From assembly GCA_005116885.1 (NCBI GenBank), contig SWDP01000002.1:245671-293250 (forward strand): 47,580 nucleotides of DNA, written 5' to 3'. Shown in pieces: positions 41,862 to 47,580 of this stretch. Below the pieces are notes generated by a model, which saw nothing but the letters and a program-made list of their open reading frames with translations, was not told where the DNA came from and made no database searches. The position numbers and the translations under genes were made by a program. Each line of letters starts with the position of its first letter. Positions within the stretch are counted from its first letter, which is position 1. This DNA is from Nitrospira sp. (GTDB taxonomy: Bacteria > Nitrospirota > Nitrospiria > Nitrospirales > Nitrospiraceae).

Positions 41862-43100
41862 CTAGCGCACCATCTGTCCCATCTCAAAGATGGGCAACAA
41901 GATAGCCACGACGATACAGAACACCAAGACCCCCATGACCAGGATCATAATGGGTTCCAGAAGTGAGGTAAACCGTGTAATAACCCGATCGACTTCTCCA
42001 TCATAAATATTGCCAATGCGACGGAGCATCTCTTCCATTTCACCGCTGCGTTCACCGACCGCAATCATATGCGTGACCAGCGCAGGAAATTCACCGCTCC
42101 GCTTCAATGGTTCGGCAATCGTTTCTCCTTCCCGTATATTCTGTCTCGCCCCCTCGACGGCATGTTCGAGAACGCGATTGTTCATCACACGTTTCGCGAC
42201 ATCCATGGCATCCAACAATTGCACACCGCTCGCCAGCATGGTGGCCAATGTGCTCGTAAGCCGGGAGATGGCGACCATACGGGCTACCTCGCCCATCAGT
42301 GGCATCTTCAAGAGCCATCGGTCGGCCGTGAGCTGCCCCGCTTCCGTTTTCATTGCCCGGCGTGTTGCCCACACCATCACACCCACCCCACCAAGTATCC
42401 ACGCCCAATAGTCGGCAAGAAAATGGCTGATGCTCATCAGGACGACGGTCGGCCAGGGGAGGGCCTGCTTCAAGCTCGTAAAAACGGCGGTGATTTTCGG
42501 CACCACAAAGGTCATGAGGAAAAACAGCACCGTGATGCCGACGATCAACATCAGGGCCGGATAGAGCACGGCGTTCGTCACTTTATGCTTGAGCGCCAAC
42601 TGTTTTTCCAGAAACTCTGCAAGGCGGAAGAGGATCTGATCCAACGCTCCGCTGGCCTCACCTGCGCGCACCATGTGGACATAAATCTGAGAAAACTCTC
42701 GTGGATAGCGCTCAAGCACGGCGCTATAAGTTGCCCCTCCACGGATCTCTTCGCGGATATCGGCCATGAGGCTCTTCACGGACTTCTTCTCGGTTTGATC
42801 CACCATCACTCCGAGCGCCTCGACCAACGGCAGTCCTGCGACCAGCAACGTTGCTAGTTGCCTGGTCATCATCGCTACGTCTGTCGTACTGAGAGCAGGG
42901 GAGCGTCCGATCCCGGGCTTGGTTCGGCCGGAGGTGTTGGTGGATGAGGTGGTTGTGGCCAGGCCTTGTTCCACCATATCGGTGGGAAACACGCCGACTT
43001 TCCGCAATTTTACGCGTGCAACTTTCGGACTCTCGGCATCGATAATGCCGGTCGCAGCCCCACCGTCGTTTCGATAACCTTTATATTGATACACGGGCAT
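41862..43100 (-). CDS. gspF: type II secretion platform protein GspF
   Basis: This is the polytopic inner-membrane protein at the base of the pseudopilus. The 412-aa product has two copies of the T2SSF domain (around residues 65-190 and 270-390) and three or four transmembrane helices, for example LYPALMLIVGITVLFFLMTF and a C-terminal ILVMGVLVFCIVVAILLPIF. VRAGEASGALDQILFRLA and VGERSGEMEEML are the paired repeat signatures. ATG 43100 starts 4 bp after the gspE stop; the in-frame TTG 43115 lies inside gspE. Confidence 0.95.
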   Translation of the reverse strand: MPVYQYKGYRNDGGAATGIIDAESPKVARVKLRKVGVFPTDMVEQGLATTTSSTNTSGRTKPGIGRSPALSTTDVAMMTRQLATLLVAGLPLVEALGVMVDQTEKKSVKSLMADIREEIRGGATYSAVLERYPREFSQIYVHMVRAGEASGALDQILFRLAEFLEKQLALKHKVTNAVLYPALMLIVGITVLFFLMTFVVPKITAVFTSLKQALPWPTVVLMSISHFLADYWAWILGGVGVMVWATRRAMKTEAGQLTADRWLLKMPLMGEVARMVAISRLTSTLATMLASGVQLLDAMDVAKRVMNNRVLEHAVEGARQNIREGETIAEPLKRSGEFPALVTHMIAVGERSGEMEEMLRRIGNIYDGEVDRVITRFTSLLEPIMILVMGVLVFCIVVAILLPIFEMGQMVR

Positions 43101-43104
43101 TTGG

Positions 43105-44835
43105 CTAAATCTCAACTTCCTGCTGGGTAATCCGCATGAATTCTTCGGTCGTGGTGATTCCGTGGAACACCTTGTCCGCCCCTTCGTCCTTCAAGGTCAC
43201 CATCCCCTTCGCCGTCGCGGCTTGACGGATCAAACCCGAGTCTGCCTTGTTGCCGATGAGGCGGCGGATCTCATCGTCCAGCACAAGGAGTTCAAAAATA
43301 CCTGTTCGGCCTCGATAGCCGGTTTGGGAACAGGCAGGACATCCGGCGCCACGATAGAAGGTGGGACGTACCCTCGGGGGAACGATCCCGAGGCGAATCA
43401 GTTCTTCATCGTCAGGATGATAGGGCTGCTTGCAGTCCGAACAGACCTGTCGTAACAGTCGTTGGGCTAAGACGGCGACCACCGAGGAGGCGACGAGAAA
43501 CGGTTCGATACCCATGTCGATCAATCTGGTGGCGGCGCTTGCGGCATCGTTGGTATGGAGTGTCGAGAAGACTAGGTGCCCTGTGAGCGAGGCATGAATG
43601 GCAATCTCAGCGGTTTCACGATCGCGGATTTCGCCGATCATGATGACATCGGGATCTTGTCTGAGAATAGACCGCAGCCCCGCGGCGAACGTCAGGTTGA
43701 TTTTTGGATTCACCTGCATCTGGCCCACGCCGAGCAGTTGGTATTCCACGGGATCTTCGACCGTAATAATATTCTTGTCCGGGGCATTGATCTGCGTCAA
43801 CGCCGCATAGAGTGTCGTCGTCTTCCCGCTCCCCGTCGGTCCGGTCACGAGAATGATGCCGTGCGACAAATGGATCAATTGTTGGATGATCCCCAACCGG
43901 TCCTCCGTAAATCCCATCTCCGACAGATTCAGCAGACGGTTCTCTTTCTCCAATAACCGTAGAACGACCCGTTCTCCATGTGAGGTTGGTAGCACTGAAA
44001 CACGCAGATCGACATCCTTCCCTGCCGTCCTGATCCGAAATCGGCCATCCTGAGGTAATCGCTTCTCAGCGATATTCAGACCCGACATGATCTTCAAACG
44101 CGCGATAATACTCGCCTGCAGATGTTTGGGCGGTGTGAGGACCGGATAGAGCACTCCGTCGATGCGATACCGCACGACCAGACCACGTTCGAACGATTCA
44201 AAATGAACATCGCTCGCACGCTGCCTGACCGCCTGGAAGAGCACAGAGTTGACTAAGCGAATAATGGGTGCTTCATCGGTGGCATCGAGGAGGTCCTGCG
44301 GCTCATCCAATTCATGAGCGATCTGGTCCAAGCTCTCACTGGCCGCAATATCTTCCATCACTTGCTCCGCGCCTGCAGGGCTGGCCGCTTCGTCGTAGAC
44401 CCGATTTAAGCAGGCCAGAAGCGAGAGACTACTGGTCAGCACCGGTTTGATTGGAAGGCCGAGCAAGAGCCGGAGGTCGTCCAAGGCGGCTGTTTCCATG
44501 GGATCGGTTGTCGCCACAAGCACCGCCCCATTCTCTGTCTTGAGAGGGAGCACGTGATAGCGGCGGGCAAAGTGAATCGGAACTTTCCTGACCCATTCAT
44601 GGTCCACCTGGCTCACATCGAGATGCGAGAGCCAGGGAAGATCAAATTGAATGGCAAGCGCCTGGAGGAGTTGCTCTTCGGTGATCGCTCTGGCCCGGAC
44701 CAAGATTTCTCCGATGCGTCCGCCTTTAGTGGCTTGGAGGTTCATGGCCTCAAGCAGTTTCGCTTCAGACAAGCCGAATTTATCTTCGAGTATCCCGCCT
44801 AATAGCGGTCGACCATTCTGTTCGTCCTGTGCCAC
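43105..44835 (-). CDS. gspE: type II secretion ATPase GspE
   Basis: This is the hexameric cytoplasmic motor for pseudopilus assembly. An N-terminal GspE-N/MshEN domain (LGGILEDKFGLSEAKLLEAM) binds GspL or a nucleotide ligand. The ATPase core shows Walker A GPTGSGKTTTLY, the Asp box ITVEDPVEYQ, Walker B DVIMIGEIRDRETAE and the His box TGHLVFSTLHTNDA, with a tetracysteine zinc site CSDC/CPAC near the end. I chose GTG 44835 (576 aa), because family similarity begins there; ATG 44967 would add 44 unrelated residues. It is the first gene of the gsp operon. Confidence 0.94.
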   Translation of the reverse strand: MAQDEQNGRPLLGGILEDKFGLSEAKLLEAMNLQATKGGRIGEILVRARAITEEQLLQALAIQFDLPWLSHLDVSQVDHEWVRKVPIHFARRYHVLPLKTENGAVLVATTDPMETAALDDLRLLLGLPIKPVLTSSLSLLACLNRVYDEAASPAGAEQVMEDIAASESLDQIAHELDEPQDLLDATDEAPIIRLVNSVLFQAVRQRASDVHFESFERGLVVRYRIDGVLYPVLTPPKHLQASIIARLKIMSGLNIAEKRLPQDGRFRIRTAGKDVDLRVSVLPTSHGERVVLRLLEKENRLLNLSEMGFTEDRLGIIQQLIHLSHGIILVTGPTGSGKTTTLYAALTQINAPDKNIITVEDPVEYQLLGVGQMQVNPKINLTFAAGLRSILRQDPDVIMIGEIRDRETAEIAIHASLTGHLVFSTLHTNDAASAATRLIDMGIEPFLVASSVVAVLAQRLLRQVCSDCKQPYHPDDEELIRLGIVPPRVRPTFYRGAGCPACSQTGYRGRTGIFELLVLDDEIRRLIGNKADSGLIRQAATAKGMVTLKDEGADKVFHGITTTEEFMRITQQEVEI

Positions 44836-45259
44836 TGAACACCAATGAGATGGTTCACTTCTGAGAAAGCTCGTCGGTTCGGAGTAAGACCCTAACCGGT
44901 GGAAGATGAAAGGATACTCCTCCAATTCATAGATGACAAGGACGGAGCGATTCCACCGATGGGCCATCCATGCGGCTTTCTCTCCAGTCTCGGGTAAGAG
45001 TCACGGTCTCAGACAGTGGGCCTCGTGTAGTCCAAAACAACTGAGATCGAGTCAATCGCTAAAAAATCTTAATGGTTCCATTTCTGGAATTGTCGTTGCC
45101 GGATGAACTGATCAGGCTGACTGTCCGGTTACTGCAGAGTATCTCGAGAGTGTACGACTGTCCCTCAAAAAAAAGAGATATGAATTCCTTGCTTAGCCGG
45201 TATATAAAGATGTCGGTCAATCTTTGAGGTAATGGGGTTGATACCGTTACCCGTAATCA
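44836..45259. other. divergent promoter region between gspE and the propeptide lipoprotein
   Basis: About 420 bp with no supported gene beyond the possible 44-codon extension of gspE. A TATATAA near 45201-45207 could be a -10 for the plus-strand lipoprotein gene, though no -35 stands at the right distance. An imperfect inverted repeat (GGTAATGG with CCGTTACC) lies near 45228-45251, just before the lipoprotein start. Confidence 0.4.
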
Positions 45260-45646
45260 ATGAGCACACCATCTCTGCTCTCCGGCGGTACTCGTGCCTT
45301 TCTCCTTCTGAGTGTGCTTGCCACAGGCACGAGCCTGATCGTCACGGCTTGCGAGACTAACGGTCCTCAACCAACAATCAGGTCGGATTCATCCACAGTC
45401 ACCAAGATGAAACGGGGATTCGTTTCAGGTGAAGTCTTGGTGAAGTTCAAGCCGTCCGTATCTCAGGAGCGCATAGACGCCATCCTAAAAGAGAGCGGAA
45501 CGGAACGGATAAAGATGATCCAGGGCATTGGAGTTCACCACGTTCGAATCGTGGGCAAGGAATCTGTCGAAACAGTTGTGACACGATTATCTGCACTCCC
45601 GGAGGTTGAATATGCCGAGCCAAACCTGCTCTCACACACCGAGTAG
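45260..45646 (+). CDS. lipoprotein consisting of a subtilase propeptide (I9-like) domain
   Basis: This is a 128-aa exported protein. Residues 1-31 are a lipoprotein signal (AFLLLSVLATGTSLIVTAC) with lipobox VTAC, so the mature protein should be anchored to a membrane. Residues of about 54-125 form a subtilase-propeptide-like domain: GEVLVKFKPSVSQERIDAIL, GIGVHHVRIVGKESVETVV and LPEVEYAEPNLL. No catalytic domain follows. The same fold with the same ending (IEYAEPNYL) is the prodomain of the next gene. Free propeptides can inhibit or fold subtilases, so I infer a membrane-held inhibitor or chaperone. The end overlaps the subtilase by 35 bp. Confidence 0.78.
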   Translation: MSTPSLLSGGTRAFLLLSVLATGTSLIVTACETNGPQPTIRSDSSTVTKMKRGFVSGEVLVKFKPSVSQERIDAILKESGTERIKMIQGIGVHHVRIVGKESVETVVTRLSALPEVEYAEPNLLSHTE

Positions 45647-47580
45647 TAGATTCACCAAGCGATTACGCTGGATGCGTATCGGCGCATTCGCACTGGTGTG
45701 TTCGTTCGGCTCGTTGTTGTTGTGGAGTGACGCCAGCACCGCCGATGCCATACGGGACAATAGAGAGTTCAATCGAGTGACTGGGAGCTCGGTGGAGCAG
45801 GCGCAGTATGTACAAGGAGAATTGATCGTCAAGTTTTTAGACAGCGCCTCTAAGGCCACGGTTGCGGTAGCAGGGGGGCAGGTGATCAAGTCCTTTGCCG
45901 GGGGCGAGGAGCGGGTACAACATGTGAAATTGAATAAGGGCGAGAACGTGGAGGACGGGCTGGAGAGATATCGCCACAGCCCCGCTATTGAATATGCCGA
46001 GCCGAACTATCTTCATCAGCTCGCCGCTATTCCGAACGACACGAGATTCACCTCGCTCTGGGGTCTTCACAATACCGGGCAGAATGGTGGCACGGCAGAT
46101 GTCGATATCGATGCGCCGGAAGCCTGGGATATCACCACCGGCAGCTCCAATGTGATCATAGCGGTCATCGACAGCGGCATTGCCTATGATCACCCTGATT
46201 TGGCGGCCAACATGTGGAGGAATCCGGGGGAGATCCCCAATGACGGGATCGATAACGATGGGAATGGATTGGTGGATGATGTCTTCGGCTACGATTTTCG
46301 CTCCGGCGACAGCGAGCCGATGGATCCGATCGACCTGACGGCCGGCACCACTGGGGGCAATCCCGGTCACGGCACCCACGTGGCGGGCACGATCGGGGCA
46401 GTCGGCAACAATAGTTCCGGCGTCACCGGAGTCATGCATACAGTGAAACTCATGGCACTGAAAGCGGGCGGCGTGGATAGCGGTTTACCGAGCAGTGCCA
46501 TTGTAGAGGCCATCAACTATGCGGTTCGTAAAGGTGCTCGTGCGATCAATGCCAGTTTTACCCGTCAAGGCGCGTGCAGCCGGGTAGAATATGACGCACT
46601 CAGTGCTGCGAATGCGGCTGGTGTGATGGTACTCGCCGCAGCGGGCAATGCCGGCTCGAACAACGATGTGACACCTGTGTTTCCTGCCGGCTATAGTGTA
46701 ACAACAAGCTGTGGGGCGGCATTGCCGAATGTGATTGCTGTGGCAGCGATTAGTCAAACAGGCGGAAAAGCCGGTTTCTCGAACTTCGGCGCCACCTCGG
46801 TGCAGATTGCGGCTCCGGGAGTGAACATTAACAGCACCAACCCCGGCACGCCGAATGCACCGAACGACTATCAGTTCTCATCCGGCACATCGGTGGCGAC
46901 GCCTCACGTCACGGGGGTCGTCGGCCTTCTCCTTTCCATCAACCCGAACTTGACGGTGGCTCAGATCAGAAATGCGCTTCTGAGCACCGGCGAGGCCTCT
47001 CCGCTTCTGAACGATAAAGTGTCGAGTGGTCGCCGGCTGAATGCGTTCAATGCGCTGAACTCCATCGCTCCAACGTTTGCCGTGATGGTTGCCACGAACG
47101 GCACAGGGACTGGAACGGTCGCGTCAGCTCCAGCCGGGATTAATTGCGGGGGTGACTGTAACGAACGATTCCCTGGGGGAACAACCGTCACATTGACGGC
47201 GACGCCAAGCGCTGGATCCGTGTTCGCGGGATGGAGCGGCGGTGGATGTAGCGGAACCGGTACCTGTGTCGTGTCGACCACCGTAACCGTCACGGCATTG
47301 TTTAATCTTCCGGCGCCTGCCCCTTTTACGGTCACCGTCAATAAAAATGGCACGGGAGCGGGCACCGTTACCTCTGCCCCAGCTGGGATTACTTGTGGCA
47401 CAGACTGTACCGAGACCTATCCTGGCGGGACGCCAGTGACATTGACTGCTGCAGCTGATGCCGGCTCTGTCTTTACCGGTTGGAATGGTGGTGGGTGCGC
47501 GGGCGCCGGCGCCTGTGTGGCGTCGACTACGGCCACGGTAACCGCAACGTTTAACGTGATACCTGTGATACCGCCGCCTA
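45612..47580 (+). CDS. secreted S8 subtilisin-like serine protease, 3' end outside window
   Basis: This frame stays open to the window edge (at least 656 codons). ATG 45612 has GGAGGT 5-6 nt upstream, so I prefer it to ATG 45672. A signal peptide (FALVCSFGSLLLWSDASTA) is followed by an I9-like prodomain ending IEYAEPNYL. The S8 catalytic domain then has D187 (AVIDSGIAYDHPD), H253 (GHGTHVAGTIG), the oxyanion Asn in AAAGNAGS and S427 (SGTSVATPHVTG). After residue 480 come two repeats of about 80 aa of the divergent Ig/InlB-B type, with paired cysteines (NCGGDC...CSGTGTC and TCGTDC...CAGAGAC). It starts inside the propeptide lipoprotein gene. Confidence 0.93.
   Translation, partial: MPSQTCSHTPSSRFTKRLRWMRIGAFALVCSFGSLLLWSDASTADAIRDNREFNRVTGSSVEQAQYVQGELIVKFLDSASKATVAVAGGQVIKSFAGGEERVQHVKLNKGENVEDGLERYRHSPAIEYAEPNYLHQLAAIPNDTRFTSLWGLHNTGQNGGTADVDIDAPEAWDITTGSSNVIIAVIDSGIAYDHPDLAANMWRNPGEIPNDGIDNDGNGLVDDVFGYDFRSGDSEPMDPIDLTAGTTGGNPGHGTHVAGTIGAVGNNSSGVTGVMHTVKLMALKAGGVDSGLPSSAIVEAINYAVRKGARAINASFTRQGACSRVEYDALSAANAAGVMVLAAAGNAGSNNDVTPVFPAGYSVTTSCGAALPNVIAVAAISQTGGKAGFSNFGATSVQIAAPGVNINSTNPGTPNAPNDYQFSSGTSVATPHVTGVVGLLLSINPNLTVAQIRNALLSTGEASPLLNDKVSSGRRLNAFNALNSIAPTFAVMVATNGTGTGTVASAPAGINCGGDCNERFPGGTTVTLTATPSAGSVFAGWSGGGCSGTGTCVVSTTVTVTALFNLPAPAPFTVTVNKNGTGAGTVTSAPAGITCGTDCTETYPGGTPVTLTAAADAGSVFTGWNGGGCAGAGACVASTTATVTATFNVIPVIPPP

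Overview
The window is GC-rich (high fifties percent by eye) and looks chromosomal. I infer a member of the genus Nitrospira (Nitrospirota) or a close relative. The basis is the combination of a short decarboxylating 6-phosphogluconate dehydrogenase next to zwf, PstA and PstC with very large periplasmic insertions, a phosphate porin, a compact type II secretion operon, and low-complexity TTTGT-type and GAGTGAT-type spacers. No rRNA or taxonomic marker gene is present, so this is inference.

Layout. 1-1.7 kb: an AT-rich flank, tRNA-Ser(UGA) and serS on the minus strand. 1.8-3.2 kb: a radical SAM protein and a rhodanese. 3.3-7.4 kb: an OmpH-like chaperone and a two-gene HEAT/HD-GYP signalling module. 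7.5-8.5 kb: a GDSL hydrolase and a thioredoxin-like protein. 8.5-11 kb: zwf and gnd (oxidative pentose phosphate pathway). 11-17 kb: a nucleotidyltransferase pair, threonine aldolase, a ProA-like protein that lacks the catalytic cysteine, a SAM methyltransferase and a RelE/Phd toxin-antitoxin pair. 17-21 kb: small conserved genes (a 32-aa basic peptide, a 58-aa protein, YciH/SUI1, YaeQ, VF530, HNH, PII-like), interrupted by a decayed sugar dehydrogenase. 21.5-26.4 kb: accessory DNA with a secreted multidomain protein, a 21-bp perfect inverted repeat, remnants of two IS5-family transposases, a lone receiver domain and long gene-poor stretches.

26.7-35.7 kb is a phosphate-starvation block: psiE and a small gene on the plus strand, then phoU, pstB, pstA, pstC, pstS and a phosphate-selective porin, all transcribed leftward. 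Three promoters (psiE, pstS, porin) carry candidate Pho boxes made of TTTAACA/TTTACA-type half-sites repeated every 11 bp. The phoB/phoR pair is not in the window. The porin would bring phosphate across the outer membrane, PstS would bind it, PstCAB would import it and PhoU would report to the sensor kinase.

35.8-44.8 kb is a type II secretion operon in the order gspE-F-G-H-I-J-N-L-M-K, with overlapping genes. It has no gspC, gspD or gspO here. gspN is interrupted by an in-frame amber codon and gspK is only about 194 aa long. 45.3-47.6 kb: a lipoprotein that is essentially a free-standing subtilase propeptide overlaps the start of a secreted subtilisin-like protease with C-terminal Cys-containing repeats, and the protease runs off the window.

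The points I find most worth checking are the Cys-to-Ser ProA paralogue, the propeptide-lipoprotein/subtilase pair, the amber codon in gspN, the phased Pho boxes including the one at psiE, and the HEAT/HD-GYP pair whose N-terminal domains look paralogous.
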